Shown piece after piece: positions 16,130-25,491 of a stretch of 34,265 bases of DNA (its first letter is position 1; each line of letters starts with the position of its first letter). Source of the stretch: Amycolatopsis pittospori (GTDB taxonomy: Bacteria > Actinomycetota > Actinomycetes > Mycobacteriales > Pseudonocardiaceae); contig NZ_JACBXD010000079.1 of NCBI RefSeq assembly GCF_013870525.1, positions 1 through 34,265 of the forward strand, given 5' to 3'. Made by a program: the position numbers and the translations under genes. Under the pieces are notes generated by a model. It was not told the origin of the DNA. It did no database searches and worked only from the letters and a program-made list of their open reading frames with translations.

Positions 16130-16184
16130 GTCCGTGAAGGACTCCTTGAGGGACCCAGAGTCCCTCAAGGAGTCCTTCACGGAC
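16130..16184. repeat. Long perfect palindrome P5
   Basis: Perfect 25-bp arms 16130-16154 and 16160-16184 with a 5-nt loop, starting 34 nt after the imine-reductase-like stop and about 90 bp ahead of the large operon. Each arm contains AAGGACTCCTT, a palindrome in itself. There is no U-tract. Confidence 0.92.
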
Positions 16185-16210
16185 CTCCGAAGGCACCATG
16201 AGCGCAAAAC

Positions 16211-16228
16211 AATCAGGCGTGCTTGATT
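16211..16228. promoter_or_regulatory. Candidate operator of the acyl-CoA operon
   Basis: AATCAGGCGTGCTTGATT is an 18-bp imperfect palindrome (7 of 9 pairs match) located 47-64 bp before the first gene of the operon. Its size suits a TetR-type dimer, and the operon ends with a TetR gene. Only one copy was noticed, so support is limited. Confidence 0.35.
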
Positions 16229-16274
16229 TTTCCGGCGAGGGGTGCGAGCCTGGGGAAGACGCGAGGAGGCGGGC

Positions 16275-17069
16275 ATGGCTGACCTTGGCGTGATCCTTGG
16301 GGATCTCGCGGCGGAATCTCAGGCCATCGACGACGTGGTGGCGGAACTGCCCGCGTCGGAGTGGGCGCGGCAGACCCCGGCCGAAGGCTGGACGATCGCC
16401 CATCAGGTCGCTCATCTGGCCTGGACCGACAAGAAGGCGCTGATCGCGGCGCGCGGGTCCGAGGCCGAATGGCAGGCGGAGATCGAGGGGCTGCTCGCGA
16501 CGGGGGAGACCTACGTCGACGACGGCGCCGCCGAGGGCGCGAAGACGCCGCCCCGTGAGTTGCTGGCCGAGTGGCGCGCCGGGCGCGCGGAACTCGCCGA
16601 GGCGCTCGCAGCGGTGCCCGACGGGCAGAAGATCCCCTGGTACGGGCCGCCGATGAGCGCCGCGTCCATGGTGACCGCGCGGCTCATGGAGACCTGGGCC
16701 CACGGTCAGGACATCTTCGACACGCTCGGCGTCCCGCGCGAGAACACCGGCAGGCTCTGGCATATCGCCCGCTTCGGCACCCGCACGCGCGACTTCGCCT
16801 ACAAGCTCAACTCGCTCGCCCCGCCCGCCGAGGAGTTCCGGGTCGAGCTGACCGCGCCCGACGGCACCACCTGGGGATTCGGGCCCGAGGACGCCGAACA
16901 GCGCCTGACGGGTAGCGCGGTCGACTTCTGTCTCGTGGTCACCCAGCGCCGTCATCCCGACGACACCGATCTGGTCGCCGCCGGCGCGGACGTCGAGGAA
17001 TGGCTGGGCATCGCGCAGGCCTTCGCCGGGCCTCCCGGTGCGGGCCGCGAACCGGGGCAGTTCGCGTGA
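16275..17069 (+). CDS. TIGR03084-like DinB-fold metal-binding protein
   Basis: A 264-residue protein of the mycothiol-dependent maleylpyruvate isomerase/DinB fold. The helical core has WTIAHQVAHLAWTDKKAL near residue 55, the first His segment of the metal site, and LMETWAHGQDIFDTLG (about 137-152), which carries the later His. A C-terminal domain (FRVELTAPDGTTWGFGPEDAEQRLTGSAVDFCLVVTQRR) has the usual form for TIGR03084 proteins. ATG 16275 has a strong GAGGAGG; a longer frame begins at 16242 without one. Relatives use mycothiol or bind metal, but the reaction of this subgroup is unknown to me. It opens the operon and its stop overlaps the atuA-like GTG (GTGA). Confidence 0.85.
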   Translation: MADLGVILGDLAAESQAIDDVVAELPASEWARQTPAEGWTIAHQVAHLAWTDKKALIAARGSEAEWQAEIEGLLATGETYVDDGAAEGAKTPPRELLAEWRAGRAELAEALAAVPDGQKIPWYGPPMSAASMVTARLMETWAHGQDIFDTLGVPRENTGRLWHIARFGTRTRDFAYKLNSLAPPAEEFRVELTAPDGTTWGFGPEDAEQRLTGSAVDFCLVVTQRRHPDDTDLVAAGADVEEWLGIAQAFAGPPGAGREPGQFA

Positions 17070-18763
17070 CCACGGCCCCCATCAGGATCGGCAACGCGTC
17101 CGGGTTCTACGGCGACCGGTTCTCCGCCGTCCGCGAGATGCTCACCGGCGGCCCGCTCGACGTGCTGACCGGCGACTATCTGGCCGAGCTGACCATGCTC
17201 ATCCTCGGCCGCGACCGGATGAAGGACCCGAATCGCGGTTACGCCAAGACGTTCCTCCGCCAGATGGAGGAGAATCTCGCGCTGGCGAAGGAAAAGGGCG
17301 TCAAGATCGTCGCCAACGCGGGCGGGCTCAATCCCGCCGGGCTCGCGGACGCGCTCCGTGAACTGGCCGCGAAACTCGAGGTCGACGTCGCCATCGCGCA
17401 CGTCGAGGGCGATGACCTCATCCAGCGGGCCGAGGAGCTCGGTTTCGGGAAGACGCTGACCGCCAACGCTTATCTCGGCGCGTGGGGGATCGCGGAATGC
17501 CTGAACGCCGGCGCCGACATCGTGGTGACCGGCCGCGTCACCGACGCCTCGGTGATCGTCGGCCCAGCGGCCGCGCATTTCGGCTGGGCGCGTGACGACT
17601 ACGACGCGCTCGCCGGTGCGGTGGTCGCCGGGCACGTGATCGAATGCGGCGCGCAGGCGACCGGCGGCAACTACGCGTTCTTCACCGAACACGAACTCGG
17701 CGTCCCCGGCTTCCCCATCGCCGAAATCTCCGCCGACGGCTCCAGCGTGATCACCAAACACCCCGGCACCGGCGGTGTGGTGAACGCCGGAACCGTTACC
17801 GCGCAACTGCTCTACGAGATCACCGGTGCCCGTTACGCCGGCCCGGACGTCACGGCCCGGTTCGACACGCTGTCCCTGATCGAGGAGGGTCCGGACCGCG
17901 TCCGGATCACCGGCGTCACCGGCGAACCGCCGCCTCCGACGCTCAAGGTCTGCCTGAACGGACTCGGCGGCTTCCGCAACGAGACGACGTTCGTCCTCAC
18001 CGGACTGGACATCGAAGCGAAAGCCGCGCTGATCAAGGAACAACTCGACGGCGCGCTCGAGGCGCGGCCGCCCGCGGAGGTCCGCTGGACCCTGGCCCGC
18101 ACCGACCAGGCGGACGCCGAAACCGAACAGCAGGCCAGCGCGCTGCTCCACGTCGCGGTCAAGGACGCCGATCCGGAGGTCGCCGGGCGTGCCTTCAGCG
18201 GTGCGGCGATCGAACTCGCGCTCGCGAGCTATCCGGGGTTCCACGTCACCGCGCCACCCGCGGCGGCCTCGCCCTACGGCGTCTACCGGGCCGCGTTCGT
18301 CGACGCGCACGAGGTGCCGCACGTCGCCGTCCTGCCGGACGGTACGCGCCGCGACATCGCGCAAGCCACCGAGACGCTGACACTGTCCGATGTGGACGAA
18401 TACGGTCTTCCCGCCCCGTACACGCAGGCGCAGGTCCGCCGTGCGCCACTCGGCAAGGTGATCGGCGCCCGCAGTGGCGACAAGGGCGGCAACGCGAACG
18501 TCGGCGTCTGGGCACGGTCCGACGAGGCGTGGCGCTGGCTCGCGCACCGGCTGACCGTGACCGAGTTCAAACTGCTGCTCCCGGAGACCGCGGACCTGGA
18601 GGTCCAGCGGCATCTCCTGCCGAATCTGCGGGCGATCAACTTCGTCGTCGAAGGCATCCTCGGCGAGGGCGTCGCGTCGCAGGCGCGATTCGATCCGCAG
18701 GCGAAGGCACTCGGGGAATGGCTGCGCTCCCGCGAGATCGACATCCCGGAGGCTCTCCTGTGA
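17066..18763 (+). CDS. atuA: AtuA family protein (acyclic terpene utilisation)
   Basis: A 565-residue protein with the AtuA (DUF1446) domain at about 5-440 (IRIGNASGFYGDR, ANAGGLNPAGLADAL, GADIVVTGRVTDASVIVGPA, ECGAQATGGNY, KHPGTGGVVNAGTVTAQLLYEI) and the small C-terminal domain often found with it (GARSGDKGGNANVGVWARSDEAW, about 475-555). AtuA is required for citronellol/geraniol growth in Pseudomonas but its chemical step is not established. Start GTG 17066 overlaps the preceding stop; its own stop overlaps the next GTG. Its place among dehydrogenase and carboxylase genes supports a role in the same acyl-CoA route. The gene symbol reflects the family, not proven function. Confidence 0.9.
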   Translation: MTTAPIRIGNASGFYGDRFSAVREMLTGGPLDVLTGDYLAELTMLILGRDRMKDPNRGYAKTFLRQMEENLALAKEKGVKIVANAGGLNPAGLADALRELAAKLEVDVAIAHVEGDDLIQRAEELGFGKTLTANAYLGAWGIAECLNAGADIVVTGRVTDASVIVGPAAAHFGWARDDYDALAGAVVAGHVIECGAQATGGNYAFFTEHELGVPGFPIAEISADGSSVITKHPGTGGVVNAGTVTAQLLYEITGARYAGPDVTARFDTLSLIEEGPDRVRITGVTGEPPPPTLKVCLNGLGGFRNETTFVLTGLDIEAKAALIKEQLDGALEARPPAEVRWTLARTDQADAETEQQASALLHVAVKDADPEVAGRAFSGAAIELALASYPGFHVTAPPAAASPYGVYRAAFVDAHEVPHVAVLPDGTRRDIAQATETLTLSDVDEYGLPAPYTQAQVRRAPLGKVIGARSGDKGGNANVGVWARSDEAWRWLAHRLTVTEFKLLLPETADLEVQRHLLPNLRAINFVVEGILGEGVASQARFDPQAKALGEWLRSREIDIPEALL

Positions 18764-19908
18764 CCGACCCCTTCTCCACGCCGGAACGCGTCGAGCTGCG
18801 CGAAACCGTCCGGCGGTTCGCCGAAGCCGAGATCCTGCCGTACCTCGACGACTGGGAGCGCGAAGGCGAACTGCCCCGCGACCTCCATCGCAAGGCCGGG
18901 GAACTCGGGTTGCTCGGCGTCGGCTTCCCCGAGGAGGTCGGCGGCGGGGGCGGTGACTACCTCGACGCGCTGGTCATCGCGGAGGAGATGCATTACGCGG
19001 GCGGCTCCGGCGGGCTCTTCGCCTCGCTGTTCACCTGCGGTATCGCCGTTCCGCATATCGCGGCGGCCGGTGATCCGGTGCAGATCGAACGCTGGGTCCG
19101 GCCGACGCTGCAAGGCGCCAAGATCGGCTCGCTCGCGGTCACCGAACCCGACGGCGGCTCCGACGTCGCCGGCATCCGCACCACGGCGGTGCGCGAGGGC
19201 GACGAGTACGTCATCAACGGCGCCAAGACCTTCATCACTTCCGGCTGTCGCGCGGATTTCGTGACCACCGTGGTCCGCACCGGTGAATCCGGCGCCCACG
19301 GCATCTCGCTCGTCGTGGTCGAACGCGGTACGCCGGGCTTCACGGTGTCCCGCAAGCTGGAGAAGATGGGCTGGCTCTGCTCGGACACCGCCGAGCTGTC
19401 CTATGTGGACGTCCGGGTGCCCGCGGAGAACCTGATCGGCGCCGAGAACAGCGGCTTCGCCCAGGTCGCCACCCAATTCGTCACCGAACGGGTCTCGCTC
19501 GCCGTGCAGGGTTACGCGCACGCGCAGCGGGCACTCGATCTGACGCTGGACTGGTGCCGGCTGCGCGAGACCTTCGGCCGTCCGCTGATCTCCCGCCAGC
19601 TGGTGCAGCACAAGCTCACCGAGATGGCCCGCAAGATCGACGTCGCCCGGACCTACACCCGGCAGGTCGCCCTGCGGCACGTCGCGGGCGAAGAGGTCAT
19701 CGCCGAAGCCTGTTTCGCGAAGAACACCGCCGTCGAGACCGCCGAATGGGTGGTCAACGAAGCCGTCCAGCTGCACGGCGGGCTCGGCTACATGCGGGAG
19801 GCCGAAGTGGAGCGTCACTACCGTGACGTCCGCATCCTCGGCATCGGCGGCGGGACGAACGAGATCCTCACCGGCTTGGCCGCGAAGCGATTGGGATACA
19901 CCGCATGA
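18760..19908 (+). CDS. Acyl-CoA dehydrogenase, isovaleryl/citronellyl-CoA type
   Basis: FAD enzyme of 382 residues making the alpha,beta double bond in an acyl-CoA. Flavin/substrate motifs include SLAVTEPDGGSDVAGIRTTA (about 124-143), the helix GYAHAQRALD and the C-terminal VQLHGGLGYM...ERHYRDVRILGIGGGTNEI. At the usual C-terminal catalytic position the sequence reads GGGT instead of YEGT, so that Glu is missing; E243 in VTERVSLAVQGY takes the alternative position used by isovaleryl-CoA dehydrogenase. This supports a branched substrate such as isovaleryl-CoA or citronellyl-CoA (AtuD role). GTG start overlaps the atuA stop; stop overlaps the carboxylase ATG. Confidence 0.93.
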   Translation: MTDPFSTPERVELRETVRRFAEAEILPYLDDWEREGELPRDLHRKAGELGLLGVGFPEEVGGGGGDYLDALVIAEEMHYAGGSGGLFASLFTCGIAVPHIAAAGDPVQIERWVRPTLQGAKIGSLAVTEPDGGSDVAGIRTTAVREGDEYVINGAKTFITSGCRADFVTTVVRTGESGAHGISLVVVERGTPGFTVSRKLEKMGWLCSDTAELSYVDVRVPAENLIGAENSGFAQVATQFVTERVSLAVQGYAHAQRALDLTLDWCRLRETFGRPLISRQLVQHKLTEMARKIDVARTYTRQVALRHVAGEEVIAEACFAKNTAVETAEWVVNEAVQLHGGLGYMREAEVERHYRDVRILGIGGGTNEILTGLAAKRLGYTA

Positions 19909-21503
19909 GCACCATCAGGTCTACTGTGGACACACGGAGCGAGGAGTTCGCCACCAACCGCGAGTCCATGCTCGGCAAACTGGCCGAGATCGACGGCGAG
20001 CACGCCAAGGCGATCGCGGGCGGCGGAGAGAAGTACGTCGCCCGCCATCGCAAACGCGGCAAGCTGCTCGCGCGCGAACGGATCGAACTCCTCCTCGACG
20101 AGGACTCGCCGTTCCTGGAGCTTTCGCCGCTGGCGGCCTGGGGTTCGGACTACCAGGTCGGTGCCAGCGTGATCACCGGGATCGGCGTCGTCGAGGGCGT
20201 CGAGTGCATGATCTCGGCGAGCGACCCGACGGTCAAAGGCGGGGCGAGCAACCCGTGGACGGCCAAGAAGAGCTACCGCGCCGCGGACATCGCCGCGCAG
20301 AACCGCCTGCCGGTGATCAACCTCGTCGAGTCCGGCGGCGCGGATCTGCCGACGCAGAAGGAGATCTTCATCCCCGGCGGCCGGATCTTCCGCGACATCA
20401 CGCGGTCTTCGGCGGCGAAGGTGCCCACGATCGCGCTGGTGTTCGGCAACTCCACCGCGGGTGGGGCGTACCTGCCCGGCATGTCGGACTACGTCGTGAT
20501 GGTCAAGGAACGCGCCAAGGTGTTCCTCGGCGGACCGCCGCTGGTCAAGATGGCGACCGGTGAGGAGTCCGACGACGAATCGCTCGGTGGCGCCGAGATG
20601 CACGCCCGCACCTCCGGGCTCGCCGACTACCTCGCGGCGGACGAAGAGGACGCCATCCGGCTCGGCCGCAGCATCGTCAAGCGGCTCAACTGGAGCAAAC
20701 AGGGCCCGACGCCGAAACCGGATTACGCGGAGCCGTTGTTCGACTCCGAAGACCTGCTCGGCATCGTGCCCACCGATCTCAAGGTGCCGTTCGACCCGCG
20801 CGAAGTGATCGCCAGGGTCGCCGACGGTTCGGACTTCGACGAGTTCAAACCCTTGTACGGCAGCAGCCTCGCCACCGGCTGGGCGAGTATCCACGGCTAC
20901 CCGGTCGGCATCCTCGCCAACGCCCAAGGTGTGCTCTTCGGCGAGGAATCGCAGAAGGCCGCTCAGTTCATCCAGCTGGCCAACCAGATCGACACCCCGC
21001 TGGTCTTCCTGCACAACACCACCGGCTACATGGTCGGCAAGGAGTACGAGCAGAGCGGCATCATCAAACACGGCGCGATGATGATCAACGCCGTCTCGAA
21101 CTCGAAGGTCCCGCATCTCTCGGTGCTCATGGGCGCTTCGTACGGCGCCGGGCATTACGGCATGTGCGGCCGTGCCTACGATCCCCGGTTCCTGTTCGCC
21201 TGGCCCAGCGCGAAGTCGGCGGTCATGGGGCCGCAGCAGCTGGCCGGCGTGCTGTCCATCGTGGCCCGTGCCGCCGCGGCTTCGCGGGGCCAGGACTACA
21301 ACGAGGAGCACGACGCCGCCATGCGCGCCATGGTCGAGGGGCAGATCGAGGCCGAGTCGATGCCGATGTTCCTCTCCGGGATGCTCTACGACGACGGGAT
21401 CATCGATCCCCGCGACACCCGCACGGTGCTCGGGCTCAGCCTGTCCGTGATCCACAATGGACCAGTGAAGGGCGCCGAAGGCTTCGGCGTCTTCAGGATG
21501 TGA
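19905..21503 (+). CDS. Acyl-CoA carboxylase carboxyltransferase (beta) subunit
   Basis: The 532-residue beta subunit of a biotin-dependent acyl-CoA carboxylase moves CO2 from carboxybiotin to the acyl-CoA. It has both crotonase-like halves: N-terminal (RGKLLARERIELLLDE, INLVESGGADLPTQ, FGNSTAGGAYLPGMSDY) and C-terminal (GILANAQGVLFGEESQKAAQFI, NTTGYMVGKEYEQSGIIKHGA, MGASYGAGHYGMCGRAY, WPSAKSAVMGPQQLAGVL). Length and blocks match methylcrotonyl-CoA and geranyl-CoA carboxylase beta subunits (LiuB/AtuC) rather than acetyl- or propionyl-CoA types. The atuA-like neighbour favours geranyl-CoA or another gamma-branched enoyl-CoA, the leucine route being the alternative. ATGA overlap with the dehydrogenase upstream. 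Confidence 0.94.
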   Translation: MSTIRSTVDTRSEEFATNRESMLGKLAEIDGEHAKAIAGGGEKYVARHRKRGKLLARERIELLLDEDSPFLELSPLAAWGSDYQVGASVITGIGVVEGVECMISASDPTVKGGASNPWTAKKSYRAADIAAQNRLPVINLVESGGADLPTQKEIFIPGGRIFRDITRSSAAKVPTIALVFGNSTAGGAYLPGMSDYVVMVKERAKVFLGGPPLVKMATGEESDDESLGGAEMHARTSGLADYLAADEEDAIRLGRSIVKRLNWSKQGPTPKPDYAEPLFDSEDLLGIVPTDLKVPFDPREVIARVADGSDFDEFKPLYGSSLATGWASIHGYPVGILANAQGVLFGEESQKAAQFIQLANQIDTPLVFLHNTTGYMVGKEYEQSGIIKHGAMMINAVSNSKVPHLSVLMGASYGAGHYGMCGRAYDPRFLFAWPSAKSAVMGPQQLAGVLSIVARAAAASRGQDYNEEHDAAMRAMVEGQIEAESMPMFLSGMLYDDGIIDPRDTRTVLGLSLSVIHNGPVKGAEGFGVFRM

Positions 21504-21508
21504 GCGGC

Positions 21509-23461
21509 ATGATCGAGAAGCTTCTGGTCGCCAACCGCGGGGAGATCGCCCGCCGCGTGTTCCGTACCTGCCGCGACGCCGGGATCGGCACGGTCGCGGT
21601 GTTCTCCGACGCGGACGCCGACGCGCCGCACACCGCCGAGGCGGACATCGCCGTCCGGCTGCCGGGCAACGCGCCGTCCGACACCTACCTGCGTGCCGAT
21701 CTGCTGATCAAGGCCGCCGTCGAGACCGGCGCCGACGCGATCCACCCCGGCTACGGATTCCTGTCCGAGAACGCCGGGTTCGCCCGCGCGGTCCTCGACG
21801 CCGGCCTCACCTGGGTCGGACCGCCGCCGGAAGCCATCGAGAGCATGGGCTCCAAGGTCGAGTCCAAGCGGATGATGGCCGACGCCGGTGTCCCGATCCT
21901 GTCCGAATTGGACCCGGCCGAGGTCACCGAAGCGGACCTTCCCTTGCTGGTCAAGGCGTCCGCCGGTGGTGGCGGACGCGGTATGCGTGTCGTGCGGTCA
22001 CTCGGCGAACTCGCCGAGGCCGTCGAAGGAGCGCGCGCGGAGGCCGCGTCGGCGTTCGGCGATCCGACGGTGTTCTGCGAGCGGTACCTGGAGACCGGAC
22101 GGCATATCGAGGTCCAGGTGCTCGCCGACACCCACGGCACGGTGTGGGCGGTGGGGGAGCGGGAATGCTCGATCCAGCGTCGTCACCAGAAGGTCGTCGA
22201 GGAGGCGCCGTCGCCGTTCGTCGACGACGCCATGCGGGAAGCCCTGTTCGACGCCGCGCGCAAGGCCGCGCAGGCGATCGAGTACGTCGGCGCCGGGACG
22301 GTCGAGTTCCTCGCCGCGCCGGACGGGCGGTTCTACTTCCTGGAGATGAACACCCGGCTCCAGGTGGAGCATCCGGTCACCGAAGCCACGACCGGTCTCG
22401 ACCTGGTTTCGCTGCAGTTGCGGATCGCGGAAGGCGAGCATCTCCCGATCGAGGAACCGGAGACGCGAGGGCACGCGATCGAGGTCCGGCTCTACGCCGA
22501 AGACCCGGCCGAGGGCTGGCAGCCGCAGTCCGGCACCTTGCACCGGTTCGAGGTTCCCGCCACCCAGCGGGAATTCGAGGTGGGTCCGGGTGTCCGGCTC
22601 GACTCCGGGTTCGTCAGCGGCCAGTCCGTCGGCGTGCATTACGACCCGATGCTCGCCAAGGTGATCGCCTTCGCGCCGGACCGCCGGAGCGCGGCGCGGG
22701 CGCTGGCCAAGGCGTTGGCCGGGGCGGAGATCCACGGCGTGGTGACGAACCGCGATCTGCTGGTGAACGTCCTCCGGCACGAGGCCTTCCTCGCCGGAGA
22801 GACCGATACCGCGTTCTTCGACCGGCACGGACTCGGCACCTTGGCGCGCCCACTGGCCACTGTGGACACCGTACGGATTTCCGCGCTCGCCGCCGCGCTG
22901 GCCGGTGCGGCCACGAACCGCGACGGTGCCCAGGTGCAGGGACGGCTGCCGAGCGGCTGGCGCAATGTCCGTTCCCAAGGGCAGCGCAAACGTTTCCTTG
23001 CCCGCGAAGACGAGATCGAGGTCGTCTATACGCTCACCCGTGACGGCCTGCGTGCGGAGGGATTCGACGGCGTGGAGCTGGTTTCCGCCGCGAGCGATCG
23101 CGTCGTACTGGAGGTCGCCGGGGTGCGGCGGACGTTCTCCGTCGCCCGCTACGGCGCCGAGGTGTACGTCGATTCGCCGGAAGGCACCGTCGAACTGAAG
23201 GTGGTCCCGAGGTACACGGATCCGGACGCGGCACTCGCCGCCGGTTCGCTCGTGGCGCCGATGCCGGGCACCGTCGTCCGGCTGGCGGTCGAAGCCGGTG
23301 ACCCGGTCAAGACCGGCGATCCGTTGCTGTGGCTGGAAGCGATGAAGATGGAACACCGGATCGCGGCGCCCGCCGACGGCGTCGTGACCGAACTCCCGGT
23401 GGTCGTCGGTCAGCAGGTCGAAGTGGGCACGATCCTCGCGGTGGTAGGAGAGAACGAATGA
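21509..23461 (+). CDS. Biotin carboxylase/BCCP (alpha) subunit of acyl-CoA carboxylase
   Basis: The 650-residue alpha subunit carboxylates biotin with ATP and bicarbonate. Domains are biotin carboxylase (1-450: KLLVANRGEIARRVFRT, the ATP-grasp loop KASAGGGGRGMR, HIEVQVLAD, FLEMNTRLQVEHPVTE), a BT-like linker domain (about 480-570) and the biotinyl domain with EAMKMEH, K613 being the biotin site. The architecture is that of LiuD/AtuF. ATG 21509 follows the beta-subunit stop by 5 nt, with AGGATG upstream; the next gene's ATG overlaps its stop. Together with the gene before it this forms a complete carboxylase that needs only holo-synthetase BirA from elsewhere. Confidence 0.95.
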   Translation: MIEKLLVANRGEIARRVFRTCRDAGIGTVAVFSDADADAPHTAEADIAVRLPGNAPSDTYLRADLLIKAAVETGADAIHPGYGFLSENAGFARAVLDAGLTWVGPPPEAIESMGSKVESKRMMADAGVPILSELDPAEVTEADLPLLVKASAGGGGRGMRVVRSLGELAEAVEGARAEAASAFGDPTVFCERYLETGRHIEVQVLADTHGTVWAVGERECSIQRRHQKVVEEAPSPFVDDAMREALFDAARKAAQAIEYVGAGTVEFLAAPDGRFYFLEMNTRLQVEHPVTEATTGLDLVSLQLRIAEGEHLPIEEPETRGHAIEVRLYAEDPAEGWQPQSGTLHRFEVPATQREFEVGPGVRLDSGFVSGQSVGVHYDPMLAKVIAFAPDRRSAARALAKALAGAEIHGVVTNRDLLVNVLRHEAFLAGETDTAFFDRHGLGTLARPLATVDTVRISALAAALAGAATNRDGAQVQGRLPSGWRNVRSQGQRKRFLAREDEIEVVYTLTRDGLRAEGFDGVELVSAASDRVVLEVAGVRRTFSVARYGAEVYVDSPEGTVELKVVPRYTDPDAALAAGSLVAPMPGTVVRLAVEAGDPVKTGDPLLWLEAMKMEHRIAAPADGVVTELPVVVGQQVEVGTILAVVGENE

Positions 23462-24627
23462 ACGCGATGAACTTCACCGAACCCGAGGAGCGCGTCGCGC
23501 TGCGGGCGGCGGTCGCCGAACTCGGCAAGAAGTACGGGTACGAGTACTACGCCAAGCAGGCCCGCGCCGGGCTCAAGACCGAGGAACTGTGGGCCGAGGC
23601 CGGACGGCTCGGCTACCTCGGCGTGAACCTGCCCGAGGAGTACGGCGGCGGGGGAGCGGGCATCGCCGATCTCGCCGCGGTGCTCGAAGAACTCGCCGCG
23701 GCGGGCAGCCCGCTGCTGCTCATGGTCGTCTCGCCGGCGATCTGTGGCACGGTCATCTCGCGTTTCGGCACCGACGAGCAGAAGAAGCGCTGGCTGCCCG
23801 GCATCGCCGACGGCAGCAGGCGGATGGTCTTCGCGATCACCGAACCGGACGCCGGGTCGAACTCGCACAAGATCACCACCACCGCGAAACGCGACGCCGA
23901 CGGCTGGGTCCTCAGTGGACGGAAGGTCTACATCTCCGGCGTCGACGAGGCGGACGCCGTCCTGGTCGTCGGCCGCACCGAGGACGCGAAGACCGGCAAG
24001 CTCAAGCCCGCGCTGTTCACCGTCCCGACCGACGCGCCCGGCTTCGAGTACAAGCAGATCGACATGGACATCGTCTCGCCGGAGAAGCAGTTCGGCCTGT
24101 TCCTCGACGACGTCCACCTGCCCGCCGACGCGCTGGTCGGCGAGGAGGACGCGGCGATCGCGCAGCTGTTCGCCGGGCTCAACCCCGAACGCATCATGGG
24201 CGCGTCGTTCTCGCTCGGCATCGCTCGGTACGCCCTGTCCAAGGCCGTCTCCTACGCCAACGAGCGCAAGGTGTGGGGCGGCGCGCCGATCGGCACGCAT
24301 CAGGGGCTCGCCCATCCGCTGGCCGAGATCAAGATCGAGCTCGAACTGGCCAAGCTGATGACGCAGAAGGCGGCGTCGCTCTACGACTCCGGCGACGACT
24401 TCGGCGCGGGCGAGTCGGCGAACATGGCGAAGTACGCGGCCGCCGAGGTCGCGATCCGCGCCATCGACCAGGCCGTGCAGACCCACGGCGGCAACGGCCT
24501 TGCCAGCGAGTACGGGCTCGGCACGCTGGTCACGGCCGTCCGGCTGGGCCGGATCGCGCCGGTGAGCCGCGAGATGGTGCTCAACTTCGTCGGCCAGCAC
24601 AGCCTCGGCCTGCCCCGCTCCTACTGA
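23458..24627 (+). CDS. Acyl-CoA dehydrogenase family protein (second)
   Basis: A 389-residue flavoprotein of the acyl-CoA dehydrogenase fold, distinct from the one at 18760. It has FAITEPDAGSNSHKITTTAKRD (flavin/substrate contact), AGLNPERIMGASFSLGIARYAL (helix with a candidate catalytic Glu) and QTHGGNGLASEYGLGTLVTAVRLGRIAPVSREM. The end differs from the standard ERxxRDxRIxxIxxGTxEI form, so substrate placement at that side is altered. Two dehydrogenases in one operon suggest two oxidations in one route, or two chain lengths. GGAG precedes the ATG by 7 nt and the ATG overlaps the alpha-subunit stop. Confidence 0.92.
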   Translation: MNAMNFTEPEERVALRAAVAELGKKYGYEYYAKQARAGLKTEELWAEAGRLGYLGVNLPEEYGGGGAGIADLAAVLEELAAAGSPLLLMVVSPAICGTVISRFGTDEQKKRWLPGIADGSRRMVFAITEPDAGSNSHKITTTAKRDADGWVLSGRKVYISGVDEADAVLVVGRTEDAKTGKLKPALFTVPTDAPGFEYKQIDMDIVSPEKQFGLFLDDVHLPADALVGEEDAAIAQLFAGLNPERIMGASFSLGIARYALSKAVSYANERKVWGGAPIGTHQGLAHPLAEIKIELELAKLMTQKAASLYDSGDDFGAGESANMAKYAAAEVAIRAIDQAVQTHGGNGLASEYGLGTLVTAVRLGRIAPVSREMVLNFVGQHSLGLPRSY

Positions 24628-24639
24628 GAGGCGCGAACC

Positions 24640-25491
24640 ATGAGCACGCTCCACGGCAAGACGATCATCATCTCCGGCGGCAGTCGCGGGATCGGCGAGG
24701 CCATCGCGGTCCGCGCCGCCCGCGACGGGGCGAACATCGCCCTGCTGGCCAAGACCGCCGAGCCGCATCCGAAGCTGCCCGGCACGGTCTACACCGCGGC
24801 CAAGGCGATCGAGGAGGCCGGCGGGCAGGCGCTGCCGATCGTCGGCGACGTCCGCGACGACACGTCGGTCGAGGCCGCGATCGCGCGGACCGCCGAACAG
24901 TTCGGCGGGATCGACATCGTGCTCAACAACGCCAGCGCGATCGATCTGACACCGACCGAGTCGGTCAGCATGAAGCGTTACGACCTGATGCAGGACATCA
25001 ACGCGCGCGGCTCCTTCCTGCTGTCGAAACTCGCCATCCCGTATCTGAAACTTTCGGACAACGCCCACATCCTGACGCTTTCGCCGCCGATCAGCCTCGA
25101 CGAGAAGTGGTTCCAAGCCGGGCACCTCGCGTACAGCATCGCGAAGTACTCGATGAGCCTGGTGACCGTCGGGCTCGCGGCGGAACTGCGGCAGTTCGGG
25201 ATCGCGGCGAACTCGCTGTGGCCGCGGACCACGATCGACACCGCGGCGATCCGCAACGTCGTCGGCGCCGAACTGGCGGCGAAGTCGCGGACGCCGGAGA
25301 TCATGGCGGACGCGGCGCACGCGATCCTCACCAAACCGAGCGGCGAGGCGTCGGGGAACTTCTACATCGACGACGAGGTGCTGGCCGCCGAGGGCGTCAC
25401 GGACTTCTCGAAGTACCGCATCGGCGGGAACGAGGAAGACCTGCAGCTCGATTTCTGGGTCGAAAGCCGTACTCCAGAATCAGGGCCATGA
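24640..25491 (+). CDS. Short-chain dehydrogenase/reductase (HSDL2/AtuG-like)
   Basis: A 283-residue classical SDR: coenzyme loop GGSRGIGEA (13-21), NNAS (96-99), catalytic S148, Y165 and K169 (YSIAK). The insertion AEPHPKLPGTVYTAAKAIEEAGGQALPIVGDVRD after the second strand is characteristic of the HSDL2-like group, which includes AtuG of the Pseudomonas citronellol cluster. It would oxidise a 3-hydroxyacyl-CoA or terpene alcohol/aldehyde, by context. GAGAGG precedes the ATG. It lies 12 bp after the dehydrogenase stop and overlaps the TetR ATG (ATGA). No enoyl-CoA hydratase gene is present in this operon, so the hydration step must come from elsewhere. Confidence 0.92.
   Translation: MSTLHGKTIIISGGSRGIGEAIAVRAARDGANIALLAKTAEPHPKLPGTVYTAAKAIEEAGGQALPIVGDVRDDTSVEAAIARTAEQFGGIDIVLNNASAIDLTPTESVSMKRYDLMQDINARGSFLLSKLAIPYLKLSDNAHILTLSPPISLDEKWFQAGHLAYSIAKYSMSLVTVGLAAELRQFGIAANSLWPRTTIDTAAIRNVVGAELAAKSRTPEIMADAAHAILTKPSGEASGNFYIDDEVLAAEGVTDFSKYRIGGNEEDLQLDFWVESRTPESGP

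Noticed and set aside
17644..18759. Long N-terminal extension of the acyl-CoA dehydrogenase frame
   Set aside because: The extension overlaps atuA in another frame and is low-complexity; GTG 18760, overlapping the atuA stop, fits the family start.
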